Assembly: GCA_001604405.1 (NCBI GenBank)
Contig: LVBL01000004.1
Coordinates: 1 to 49,664, forward strand
Length of the DNA: 49,664 nucleotides
Reading direction: 5' to 3'
Source of the DNA: Spirochaetales bacterium Spiro_10
GTDB taxonomy: Bacteria > Spirochaetota > Spirochaetia > Treponematales > Treponemataceae
In this document: positions 8,301 through 14,842 of the stretch, piece after piece
Position numbering within the stretch: the first letter of the stretch is position 1
How the letters are laid out: each line of letters opens with the position of its first letter
Made by a program: the position numbers and the translations under genes
The notes under the pieces: model-generated
What the model saw: only the letters and a program-made list of their open reading frames with translations
Told to the model about the DNA's origin: nothing
Database searches by the model: none

Positions 8301-9669
8301 TACCCTCGACGTGAAGACAGGCCCATTCGGGAACGTCATCCATCGAGGCACGTTTCGGTATGCCGGAGTCGGCGGGAACATCCTCGGCAAGCCACTCGTG
8401 CCGGCATTCGCACGTTCTCGCGTCCCAGTCATAGGAATAGACGTAGGCCCGGTCGGCCCCGACGAAGGCCGCGACCTCCCGCAGGGAGTCCCGGATCGCC
8501 TTTTCGAGACGGTCACCCTCGACGTTCATGAAGCCCGCGGATATCCGAAGGAAGAGGTCCTGCAAACCGGCATAGGACAGGGCAAGTTCCTCCGCCCGTT
8601 TCCGCTCGGTTATGTCGCGAAAGCTCCAAACCCTGCCGGTCACGGCGTCTCCGACGCGCTGGGGCTGGGTGAACCGTTCATATACCCGTCCGTCAAGAAG
8701 CGTCAACTCGTCGATTCCCGATTCCCCCGGATGGTCGTAGTACCAGCGCACGCGTTCGAGAAAGGCGGAGGGATCCGCGATCTTTGCCGTGACGACGGCG
8801 AGCGCGGGATCGCCGACCTGGGCGAGGGTAAGCCCCTCGGGGAGTTCCCAGAGTTCCGCGAATTTACGGTTCGATTTCAGGATATTTCCCGCGAGATCCA
8901 CGATGAGGATCCCGTCCGCGGTCGCCTCGAGCGAGGCGTCGAGTATGGAAAGCCACTTCTTGAGGCGTTCCTCGCCCAGGCGCTTTTCCGTGACGTCCCG
9001 CGCGGCGGCGTAGATGCGCCTGCCCCTGGGCTGGGAGCGCCACTCGATATACCGGTACTCCCCGTTCCGCGCGCGATAGCGGTTCACGAAGTTGAGCACG
9101 GGACGCTGCTCGCCGAGCTCGGCCACAGCCGCGAGGGTGTCGGCAATATCATCCGGATGGACCAAATCCAGAAAAGACCGACCGGTAAGCTCCGCCTCCG
9201 GATAGCCGAGAACGACTTCCCATTCGCGGTTTACCTTGAGGAATTTGCCGTCCGTATCCGCTATGCACAGGAGGTCCAGGTTAACCGAGAAAAAACCCTC
9301 AAGCTCGTTCGCGGCCCGGTGCTTTTCGGTGACGTCGAAGAAAAAAACGGCAAAAAAACGGGGGGAGTCGGAATACGCCTGTACGTGATACCAGCGGTCA
9401 AGCTGTTCGGAATACTGCTCGAACTGCAGGCTCCCGCCTTCGAGCGCGACCTTTCCGTAGGCGCCGATCCAGTCGAAGGCGTCCTCGCGAATTCCGGGAA
9501 TCAGCTCGGTTACGAGCTTCCCCGCGACCGATTCGGAGGGGAGGCCCGTCATCCGCCCGAAGGCGTCATTGGCCTCGACAAAGCGGTAGTCCACCGGTTC
9601 CCCCGTCTGAGCGGTGACAATCTCGTGGTAGGCGTACGCAAACGGCGATTTTTCGAGCAATCCGATCAT
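5350..9669 (-). CDS. Hybrid histidine kinase with PAS, GAF, REC, HPT, REC and GGDEF domains
   Basis: A 1439-aa multidomain signalling protein without obvious membrane segments. In order: PAS (1-115), PAS (125-230), PAS (240-360), GAF (370-540), HisKA with phospho-acceptor His561 in NMSHEIRTP, HATPase (650-800; GTGLGL), REC1 with Asp857 in LMDIQMPVMDG, HPT with His1019 in VHSLKG, REC2 with Asp1190 in LLDINMPG, and GGDEF with GGEEF at 1350-1354. A complete phosphorelay and a diguanylate cyclase thus sit in one chain, suggesting that phosphotransfer to REC2 controls c-di-GMP synthesis. The product-inhibition I-site is RPLE rather than RxxD. Its first PAS is clearly paralogous to that of the protein starting at 48413. 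Confidence 0.93.
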   Translation of the reverse strand: MIGLLEKSPFAYAYHEIVTAQTGEPVDYRFVEANDAFGRMTGLPSESVAGKLVTELIPGIREDAFDWIGAYGKVALEGGSLQFEQYSEQLDRWYHVQAYSDSPRFFAVFFFDVTEKHRAANELEGFFSVNLDLLCIADTDGKFLKVNREWEVVLGYPEAELTGRSFLDLVHPDDIADTLAAVAELGEQRPVLNFVNRYRARNGEYRYIEWRSQPRGRRIYAAARDVTEKRLGEERLKKWLSILDASLEATADGILIVDLAGNILKSNRKFAELWELPEGLTLAQVGDPALAVVTAKIADPSAFLERVRWYYDHPGESGIDELTLLDGRVYERFTQPQRVGDAVTGRVWSFRDITERKRAEELALSYAGLQDLFLRISAGFMNVEGDRLEKAIRDSLREVAAFVGADRAYVYSYDWDARTCECRHEWLAEDVPADSGIPKRASMDDVPEWACLHVEGRIVLVPDAQLVADAGLRALIEAHGVRSLILIPMMDNGACAGFIGFESLRKVHSYTERESMLLTVFAGMVVGIENRCALEERLVVAKEAADAASRAKSEFLANMSHEIRTPMNAIMGLSKLALGEALPFAHRDTMRKIHASARLLLGIINDVLDYSKIEAGKLELDAHVFALSDVLGQMEDLFSADARDKGLAFSIETEPGLPAAFVGDSLRIAQVLANLVGNAVKFTERGSVVLSARAGAGGASRVRFEVRDTGIGIDPDKAGTLFRAFSQGDASTTRKYGGTGLGLVISSRLVKAMGGELSFVSEAGKGSEFFFEIPLREADKGESVESSCPFGADTFRRTVGVPPLGGRVILLAEDNELNVEVGRRFVEKTGARVIVARTGAEAVDIARGGDVDLVLMDIQMPVMDGFEASRRIKAASPALPVIALTAGVMDEDRARAKDAGMDGHIPKPLDDADLYAVLSTWLSPGDSARRTSRDTARTEAGAPARPLKVPAAGDVPEGRLVPGILRGFETRPEDSGDEKDRAFRLQILGMFRDQLRDDFLGTGEAIRAGNGAVARERVHSLKGIAGIVGAVRVARVAEELNRLYASQGDPDRIRSLADELDASIGEALESLQFLDTIPSPDAVPDALQDARESAVQPEVLHAAPREVSADAPRDARDPPREPTPSTRARARQPRFTAERSCVLIVDDQPISVQALSALLGAEYDVLVAGDGTRALEIARGERPPHVILLDINMPGTNGYEVCRALKDDESTRDIAVVFITARDDPTDEARGFMLGGSDYIKKPFNPVVVGARVRNQVNLLARNSLLEEIAHTDSLTGVPNRRSFEEEFSRLWRHCSRERVSISALMVDIDHFKPYNDGHGHGAGDECLRRVAAALNLQVGRPLETFARYGGEEFSAILSGTDRRGAAQVSERMLEAVRDLRIPHGFSSCSDVVTVSIGYVSFVPDRSISHAELLRRADEALYEAKRNGRNMAVGYRSKG

Positions 9670-9693
9670 TGCCGGGACCTTCTCATACGGAAA

Positions 9694-9722
9694 AGTATAA
9701 GCGAGGGGCGATCGGGGCGCAA
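9694..9722 (-). promoter_or_regulatory. Promoter of the hybrid kinase gene
   Basis: On the minus strand TTGCGC (9717-9722), 17 nt, TATACT (9694-9699). The leader would be about 18 nt and includes AAGG before ATG 9669. Confidence 0.55.
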
Positions 9723-9770
9723 ACGGGACGGGCGGAAGAACCCCGTCTTCCCGAAACGGCGCCGAAGGGC

Positions 9771-9776
9771 TACACT
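9771..9776 (+). promoter_or_regulatory. -10 box of a leaderless-type promoter (EEP gene)
   Basis: TACACT at 9771-9776 followed by 6 nt and the GTG start at 9783. A -35 match is poor (TTCCCG at a 17-nt spacing). Confidence 0.4.
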
Positions 9777-9782
9777 CGCCGG

Positions 9783-10646
9783 GTGCAAACGACCCTCCAT
9801 ATAGCGTCCTTCAACGCGGAAAACTTCTCCCTTTTGACCGATCGCGACTATTCCCGCGCTGAGCTCGAAGCCCTGGAAGAGCGGGACTACCTCGCCATGA
9901 ACCCGTCGATATACAATCCCAACAAGGAACGGGACAAGATAGCCGAGATCGCGCGCATTATCCTTGAGAACGACTTTGACCTGGTAGGCCTGTGCGAAAT
10001 CGGGGGGAGGGAAACGCTCGAGACCTTTACCCGCGCCTATCTCGACTCCCGGTACGAGTATCACATCCATGAGGAAAACTCCAGAAGGGGCATCTTCGTG
10101 GGAGCGCTCCTCAAGGCGGGAAGATTCCCGAACGCGCGGGCCCAAAACGCGAGCGCCGACTTTTCGCGCAACCTCCTCAGGCTCGAGCTCGGGCCCGAGG
10201 GCGGAGACCTGACCGTATTCGTCGTGCACCTGAAAAGCCAGCACGGCGACGACCGCGGGATCGACCGGAGAATCGACGAGGTCGGACGTCTCGCCTCGCT
10301 CGTCCCCCGCAGGAAATGCGTCGTTATGGGCGACTTCAACGGCATACTCATTCGCGGCTCGCACCAGTTCGAGTACGAGCGCTTCCTCGAGCTTCCGCTC
10401 ACGGACGTACTGGCCGCTGTGGGCGTTCCGCCCGGGTCCCGGCGTACGCATTACTATTTCGGCAACGGTTCCAACTTCAACCAGCTCGACTACATCTTCT
10501 GCACGCATGACATAGAGGTGCTGGACGCGGGGGTACTCGAGGAACAGGTCCCGCGAACGCGCGACGAACGGCGGCGGCTGCCCTCGGACCACCTCTTCCT
10601 GCGGGCGATCATAGAGCCGGACGTCTTGCAAACCGGCACGCCGTAG
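9783..10646 (+). CDS. Endonuclease/exonuclease/phosphatase family protein
   Basis: A 287-aa protein with the EEP (DNase I-like) fold signatures: N-terminal IASFNAEN (metal-site Asn), LVGLCEIGG with the metal-binding Glu, FVVHLKSQ, VVMGDFNGI (Asp/Asn catalytic pair), NQLDYIF and the C-terminal PSDHLFL (general-base His). There is no signal peptide, so it is probably cytosolic. The family includes nucleases, phosphodiesterases and lipid phosphatases, and the substrate is not evident. GTG 9783 is chosen because upstream codons overlap the divergent kinase gene and its promoter, and homology begins at IASFN. Confidence 0.85.
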   Translation: MQTTLHIASFNAENFSLLTDRDYSRAELEALEERDYLAMNPSIYNPNKERDKIAEIARIILENDFDLVGLCEIGGRETLETFTRAYLDSRYEYHIHEENSRRGIFVGALLKAGRFPNARAQNASADFSRNLLRLELGPEGGDLTVFVVHLKSQHGDDRGIDRRIDEVGRLASLVPRRKCVVMGDFNGILIRGSHQFEYERFLELPLTDVLAAVGVPPGSRRTHYYFGNGSNFNQLDYIFCTHDIEVLDAGVLEEQVPRTRDERRRLPSDHLFLRAIIEPDVLQTGTP

Positions 10647-10685
10647 GGCCGGGCCGCGCGTCGGCGTCGCCTTGCGCGCGGCGCG

Positions 10686-11195
10686 CTACGCCGTCCCCGT
10701 CACCGCGGCGAGGGCCTTGGCGTAATCGGGTTCCTGCTTGATCTCCGGCACCTGTTCCGCGTAGAGCACGGTATCGTCGGCGTCCAGGACGACTACGGCT
10801 CGCGACAAGAGGCCCGCAAGCGGGCCGGTCGAGATCGTCACACCCCAGTCCGCGCCGAATTTCCGGTCGCGGAGCTGGGAGAGGCTTATCACGTTCGACA
10901 GTCCCTCCGCCTTGCAAAAGCGCGCCATCGCGAAGGGCAGGTCGTTCGATACGGTCAGGAGCACGACGCCCTGCAGCGCGGCCACCGCGAAATCGAATTT
11001 CCTCGCGCTCGCCGCGCATACGCCGGTATCGAGGCTGGGCACGATATTTACTATCTTAATTTTCCCGCGGAATTCCGCGAGGCTCACGTCGCTCAAGTCT
11101 TCCTTCGTCAGCACGAAATCAGGGGCCTTTGTGCCTACCGCGGGAAGGGTTCCTACGGTTTCAACGGGCGCTCCGCCCAGGGTTATCTTTGCCAT
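10686..11195 (-). CDS. tpx: Thiol peroxidase Tpx
   Basis: A 169-aa atypical 2-Cys peroxiredoxin that reduces hydroperoxides with thioredoxin as the likely electron donor. The peroxidatic Cys60 sits in PSLDTGVC and the resolving Cys94 in ARFCKAEGL, both in the canonical Tpx positions. The N-terminal [14 protein letters not shown] is typical as well. The ATG at 11195 is preceded by GGAGG 5 nt upstream, and a full-consensus promoter lies above it (11219-11247). The gene is monocistronic and converges with the EEP gene 39 nt away. Confidence 0.96.
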   Translation of the reverse strand: MAKITLGGAPVETVGTLPAVGTKAPDFVLTKEDLSDVSLAEFRGKIKIVNIVPSLDTGVCAASARKFDFAVAALQGVVLLTVSNDLPFAMARFCKAEGLSNVISLSQLRDRKFGADWGVTISTGPLAGLLSRAVVVLDADDTVLYAEQVPEIKQEPDYAKALAAVTGTA

Positions 11196-11218
11196 ACGCA
11201 CCTCCGCTTGTTAGCTTT

Positions 11219-11247
11219 AGTATACATAATGCCAATCGCAAAGGCAA
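11219..11247 (-). promoter_or_regulatory. Promoter of tpx
   Basis: On the minus strand TTGCCT (11242-11247), 17 nt, TATACT (11219-11224). The leader is about 17 nt and holds GGAGG. Confidence 0.65.
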
Positions 11248-11268
11248 ACGGTTCCGGACGAATGTCCG

Positions 11269-11775
11269 CTACTGCAGGTTGCCCCGCTCCGCGGGAAGCT
11301 TGCACTCCGGCCGCAAGAAACGGTAGAGCACCGGGGTGTCGCCCGACATGTACGAATAGAGGGAGTAGTCGAAGGTGGAACCGGCGCGATACATCTCCAT
11401 ATCGTAGATGTCGCGGTTCACGATGACGCCGTAGTCGCGGCCCTCGATAGTCGTCACGAAATACCGCTCAGGACCCAGGGGACCGAGGCGGACGGCCTTT
11501 TCCTTGACGATCGCCGCGATGATCGTCGCGGCGGAGGGGGAATAGGCGCGTTTCGCCGCCGCGCGAAGGGGAACGCAGAGCGCGGCGAGGATGATGACGA
11601 CGGCGGCGACGGTCGCACGGGAGCGCCTTCTCGCGGGCTTCGCGACAAGGACGAAGTACGCGGAAAAGAGAACCGCCGCGAGGACGGCGACCGCGAACGC
11701 GCGCGAAAGGATCGCGTTCGTCAGGGCCGGTCGCGAGATGAAAAAATCGATCGACAGGGGAACGGGCTCGAACAT
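11269..11775 (-). CDS. Membrane protein of unknown function
   Basis: A 168-aa protein with two hydrophobic segments (about 26-47 and 55-72) separated by a short basic loop (ARRRSR) and followed by a soluble domain of about 95 residues (YFVTTIEGRDYGVIVNRD and so on). It is not recognised. ATG 11775 is chosen because AAGGAG lies 5 nt upstream; the frame stays open further upstream without a better start. It diverges from the NlpC/P60 gene. Confidence 0.6.
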   Translation of the reverse strand: MFEPVPLSIDFFISRPALTNAILSRAFAVAVLAAVLFSAYFVLVAKPARRRSRATVAAVVIILAALCVPLRAAAKRAYSPSAATIIAAIVKEKAVRLGPLGPERYFVTTIEGRDYGVIVNRDIYDMEMYRAGSTFDYSLYSYMSGDTPVLYRFLRPECKLPAERGNLQ

Positions 11776-11823
11776 GAAGGCTCCTTTCGCGCGGAGACGC
11801 TCGCGCGCGGCCTCGCGTACCCC

Positions 11824-11853
11824 ATGATAAATCCACTTCCGGCGAACGCGCAA
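11824..11853 (-). promoter_or_regulatory. Promoter of the two-TM protein gene
   Basis: On the minus strand TTGCGC (11848-11853), 18 nt, TATCAT (11824-11829). Confidence 0.45.
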
Positions 11854-11879
11854 GGGCGGTCATCGCGGCGGAAAGGTGC

Positions 11880-11885
11880 TACACT
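11880..11885 (+). promoter_or_regulatory. -10 box for the NlpC/P60-kinase operon
   Basis: TACACT 33 nt before ATG 11918, with GAAGGAGG in the leader; the -35 is weak. Confidence 0.4.
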
Positions 11886-11917
11886 GTAAACCGGTTCGAA
11901 GCCCGGAAGGAGGCCCC

Positions 11918-12664
11918 ATGCACGCAAGCCATCGTCTGCTGACCGTCGCGCTCGGCGCGACCCTTACGCTTTCTCCCGCGACGGTACGGGCCGATGACGT
12001 TCGTGAGACGGTCGTTTCGCGGGCACTTTCGCACGTCGGCTCCCGGTACCGTACGGGCGGAATCGCCCCGCCCGCCTTCGACTGCTCGGGCTTCGTCGGG
12101 TACGTCCTGAAGCCCTTCGTCGCGGGGCTTCCCCGACTCTCGCGCGACATGGCTGCCTTCGGTCGGCCGGTCGGCAGGGACGCGCTCGCGGCCGGGGATC
12201 TCGTGTTCTTCGCGACCACGGGCGACGCCGGCGCCATATCGCACGTGGCCCTCTACATCGGAGACGGCAAGATCGTTCACGCGATCTCCGACGGGCCCGA
12301 ACGCGGGGTCACCGTCACGCCGCTCGACGCGCGCTACTGGAAAACCCGGTACCGCTGGGCCCGGCGCGTCATCGCCGGGGATCCGCTCCGCGCGACGGAG
12401 CCGTCCGCTCGGCCGCAGGCCTCGCCCGGGCCTCGGCCGTCAGACAAGAAGCCAGAGGCTTCGCCCGAGCCCGAACAGCGCAAGCCCGCCGAAGCGGCCA
12501 AACCCGCGCCGTCGCCCTGGGACACCTGGGACGGCATCGTGCGGGGAGACTACGAGCAGTGGAAGGAACAACAGAAAAAGGATTTCTCCGCGCTCAAGGA
12601 CGCGTACGACCCGGACCGCGAGCAACAGTCCTTCGAGGAATGGAAGAAAACCCATGAGCAGTGA
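11918..12664 (+). CDS. Secreted NlpC/P60 peptidoglycan endopeptidase
   Basis: A 248-aa exported protein with a signal peptide (about 1-25, cleaved near VRA-DD) and a C40 NlpC/P60 domain (about 28-155). The catalytic triad is visible: Cys56 in FDCSGF, His109 in ISHVALYIG and His121 in IVHAI. The family cuts gamma-D-Glu-meso-DAP or related stem-peptide bonds. After the enzyme domain comes a Pro/Ala/Glu-rich linker (about 165-205) and a charged helical tail. The start is fixed by GAAGGAGG 6 nt upstream of ATG 11918. Its stop codon overlaps the start of the next gene, so the two are coupled. Confidence 0.92.
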   Translation: MHASHRLLTVALGATLTLSPATVRADDVRETVVSRALSHVGSRYRTGGIAPPAFDCSGFVGYVLKPFVAGLPRLSRDMAAFGRPVGRDALAAGDLVFFATTGDAGAISHVALYIGDGKIVHAISDGPERGVTVTPLDARYWKTRYRWARRVIAGDPLRATEPSARPQASPGPRPSDKKPEASPEPEQRKPAEAAKPAPSPWDTWDGIVRGDYEQWKEQQKKDFSALKDAYDPDREQQSFEEWKKTHEQ

Positions 12665-13724
12665 CAGGTCCTTCGCGGGAGACCCGTCGGAGGCGCGTGT
12701 GATCGGAGTTTGCGAAACGGCCTTCGGCGCGGCGCCCGGTGCCATCGAACGGCTCGCGACGGGCTTGTGCAACCGGGTGTACCGCGCAGGATACGGCCGG
12801 GAGTCCTTCGTGGTCCGGCTGTCGTCCAGCGCGGAGACGCTTGCGGGCTCCGTGTATTGGCTCAAGACCCTCGGGGACTTCGGGCCGATACAGGCGGGCG
12901 CGACGGAGGGCGCGGCGGAGTGCGCGGCGGAGTGCGCGGCGGAGTGCGCGGCGGGAATGATACCGGGAACCGCGCCGGAAAAACCCGAATTGCCGCGCGT
13001 CCTCTACGAGGATCTCGCGTCGCCGTTTCCCGCCATCATCATGACATGTCTCGAGGGACGCGACCTCGGTCACGAGTACGATTCGCTTTCCATGGGGGAA
13101 CGGGACGGCGTGGCCCGCGCAGTGGCCCGCGCGAACGCCTGGCTCCGCCTGTTGCCCGAGGCAGGGGGCTTCGGCTTCCTGTCATCGTACGAAGACCGGG
13201 ACGCGAAGCCCGACTGGGAATCCGTCGTACTGGCCCACATCGAACGGTCCCGCGGAAGGATCTCCGCCAACGGCCACTTCGATCCATCCTTCGCGGACAG
13301 GGTCGAGTCGTTCGTGCCGCGGTTCGGGGACTATTTCCGGAGCGTACGGCCGCGCGCCTTCTTCGACGACGCGACGACGAAAAACGTAATGGTCTCGAGA
13401 GGCGCCTTCGCCGGCATCGTCGACCTCGACTGGCTCTGCTTCGGCGACGACCTCTATGCGGCGGCCCTCACGCGAATGTCCCTTCTCGACGCGGGCCGCG
13501 TCGGGGACTATGTCGACAGCTGGATCGCCGAACGCGGCGTCACCGCCGAAGAGCGGAAGGCGCTCGCGTTCTACACGCTCGTGTTCTGCCTCGACTTCAT
13601 GTCGGAAAAGGGAACCCGGTTCAACGAGCCGGCTCCCGCCCGGGTTCTTCCGGAAGAAACGGCCGCTCTCGCCGGGCTGTTCGCGACGCTCGAACGGAAC
13701 GTCGCGAACGCCTTTCTCAGTTGA
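12654..13724 (+). CDS. Aminoglycoside-phosphotransferase-like (APH) kinase
   Basis: A 356-aa protein of the APH/choline-kinase fold. The N-lobe shows LATGLCNRVYRA and ESFVVRL; the C-lobe shows FFDDATTKNVMV (residues 236-247, where most members have HGDxxxxN) and IVDLDW (the DFG-like metal-binding site). The usual His before the catalytic Asp is absent, but Asp238/239 and Asn244 are in place, so activity is plausible. The substrate is unknown; small alcohols or sugars are possible. Three perfect 12-bp tandem repeats (12912-12947) add AAEC units to a loop. It overlaps the NlpC/P60 gene by 11 nt and the converging aldo/keto reductase gene by 8 nt. Confidence 0.8.
   Translation: MSSDRSFAGDPSEARVIGVCETAFGAAPGAIERLATGLCNRVYRAGYGRESFVVRLSSSAETLAGSVYWLKTLGDFGPIQAGATEGAAECAAECAAECAAGMIPGTAPEKPELPRVLYEDLASPFPAIIMTCLEGRDLGHEYDSLSMGERDGVARAVARANAWLRLLPEAGGFGFLSSYEDRDAKPDWESVVLAHIERSRGRISANGHFDPSFADRVESFVPRFGDYFRSVRPRAFFDDATTKNVMVSRGAFAGIVDLDWLCFGDDLYAAALTRMSLLDAGRVGDYVDSWIAERGVTAEERKALAFYTLVFCLDFMSEKGTRFNEPAPARVLPEETAALAGLFATLERNVANAFLS
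12912..12955 (+). repeat. In-frame 12-bp tandem repeat
   Basis: Three perfect copies of GCGGCGGAGTGC and a partial fourth. Each copy encodes four residues (AAEC), so copy-number change would keep the kinase in frame. Confidence 0.8.
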
Positions 13725-14718
13725 GCGGGGCGTCGAGCGTCTCCATCTGCGACTTAGACAGCTCGAACTCCGACGAGGCGAGATCCTCCTTCAGGTGCTC
13801 GAGTTTGGAAACCGCCACGAGCGGGATGACCGGCGGCGTCGAGCCCATCATCCAGGCGTAGATGACCTGGTTGACCGTCCGGCCGGTTTCGGACGCGACC
13901 TGTTCGAGCCTGCGCCGCCGCTCGACGTTTTGCGGGCGCACGAAGGCGTTGAGCCGCTCGATCTCCTGATACTTGTGCGCCTGGGTATACGAGCCCCACA
14001 AAAGCGGCGTATACCCCAACAGGCTCATGCGGTTCCCCGATCGGACGTACGAGAAGAGCTCGTCGCCCATCTGGTCGGCCATGCCCGTCGCGGCCCCCTT
14101 CTCGCTCTGAAAATACGTGTGAAACATCTGCACGGCCTTGTACTCGCTCCAGCGGTACTTCGCCGAAAGCTCTCTCGCGCGCGCCGTCCGCCATACCTTG
14201 AAATTCGAGCACCCGATGTAGCGCGCCTTTCCCGATTTCACGACCGCGTTGAAGGCCTCGAGGGTTTCCTCCTGATCGACCGTGTAGTCGTCCACGTGGG
14301 CGTAGAGCAAATCGACATGGTCGGTGCCAAGACGCGCGAGGCTCCGGTCAACCGCCGCCAGTATCGCCTTTTTGGAGAGCCCCTCGGTGCGGTCGGCCCA
14401 GGGGTTCCCGGGATACTTGAAGAACTCGTCCCGGCTAACCGTGGGAAAGGCGCCGAGCTTGGTGGCCAGGAACACGGAATCCCGGCTTCCCCGCGAGCGG
14501 AACCACTCTCCGAGAACGTTCTCGCTTTCGCCGCCCTTTCCGTCGGCGTCCCAAAAGGAGTAATTGTTCGCCGTATCGAGAAAATTGCCGCCCTGCTCGC
14601 GGTAGTAATCGAGCAGGGAGAAGGATTGCTCCCTGTCGAGTTTTGAACCGAACGGGAGACAGCCAAGGGCCATCACGCTTACCTCGTCCCTCGTATCCGC
14701 GAATGTCGTCATCTTCAT
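13717..14718 (-). CDS. Aldo/keto reductase
   Basis: A 333-aa NADPH-dependent (beta/alpha)8 reductase. The catalytic tetrad can be read: Asp and Tyr in FLDTANNYSFW, Lys in LATKLGAF and His in LLYAHVDD. The NADP-binding region near the C-terminus has VIPLVAVSKLEHL. Family members reduce aldehydes and ketones. It is transcribed away from a MocR-type PLP-dependent regulator, which often points to vitamin B6 or amine metabolism; the substrate remains unproven. ATG 14718 has GGAGG 6 nt upstream. Confidence 0.93.
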   Translation of the reverse strand: MKMTTFADTRDEVSVMALGCLPFGSKLDREQSFSLLDYYREQGGNFLDTANNYSFWDADGKGGESENVLGEWFRSRGSRDSVFLATKLGAFPTVSRDEFFKYPGNPWADRTEGLSKKAILAAVDRSLARLGTDHVDLLYAHVDDYTVDQEETLEAFNAVVKSGKARYIGCSNFKVWRTARARELSAKYRWSEYKAVQMFHTYFQSEKGAATGMADQMGDELFSYVRSGNRMSLLGYTPLLWGSYTQAHKYQEIERLNAFVRPQNVERRRRLEQVASETGRTVNQVIYAWMMGSTPPVIPLVAVSKLEHLKEDLASSEFELSKSQMETLDAPLN

Positions 14719-14747
14719 GTTGAACCTCCATCGTTCCTGATGGACGT

Positions 14748-14753
14748 ACTATA
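14748..14753 (-). promoter_or_regulatory. -10 box of the aldo/keto reductase gene
   Basis: TATAGT on the minus strand; the leader is about 25 nt. The -35 is poor (TATTTC at 17 nt), which fits a promoter that needs an activator. Confidence 0.4.
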
Positions 14754-14762
14754 CGGATCGCG

Positions 14763-14809
14763 AAGTGTCCGAAATAGCGCCACTTTCGGGCGACTTTTTC
14801 GAGCCACTT
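14763..14809. promoter_or_regulatory. Candidate MocR operator (CACTT half-sites)
   Basis: Direct repeats GCCACTT at 14779-14785 and 14803-14809, start-to-start 24 bp, plus an inverted half-site AAGTG at 14763-14767. MocR/PdxR proteins typically bind two direct repeats with a third, inverted, half-site. The right-hand repeat overlaps the regulator's own -35 box. Confidence 0.4.
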
Positions 14810-14836
14810 GAGTTCCCGGGAAAACGGGGGTACGAT
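14808..14836 (+). promoter_or_regulatory. Leaderless-type promoter of the MocR gene
   Basis: TTGAGT (14808-14813), 17 nt, TACGAT (14831-14836), 6 nt to ATG 14843. Confidence 0.55.
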
Positions 14837-14842
14837 GGCCCC

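Noticed and set aside
5707..9804. Two long plus-strand frames across the kinase gene (5707-7572 and 7801-9804)
   Set aside because: They mirror the kinase codons, lack ribosome binding sites and show no family motif.
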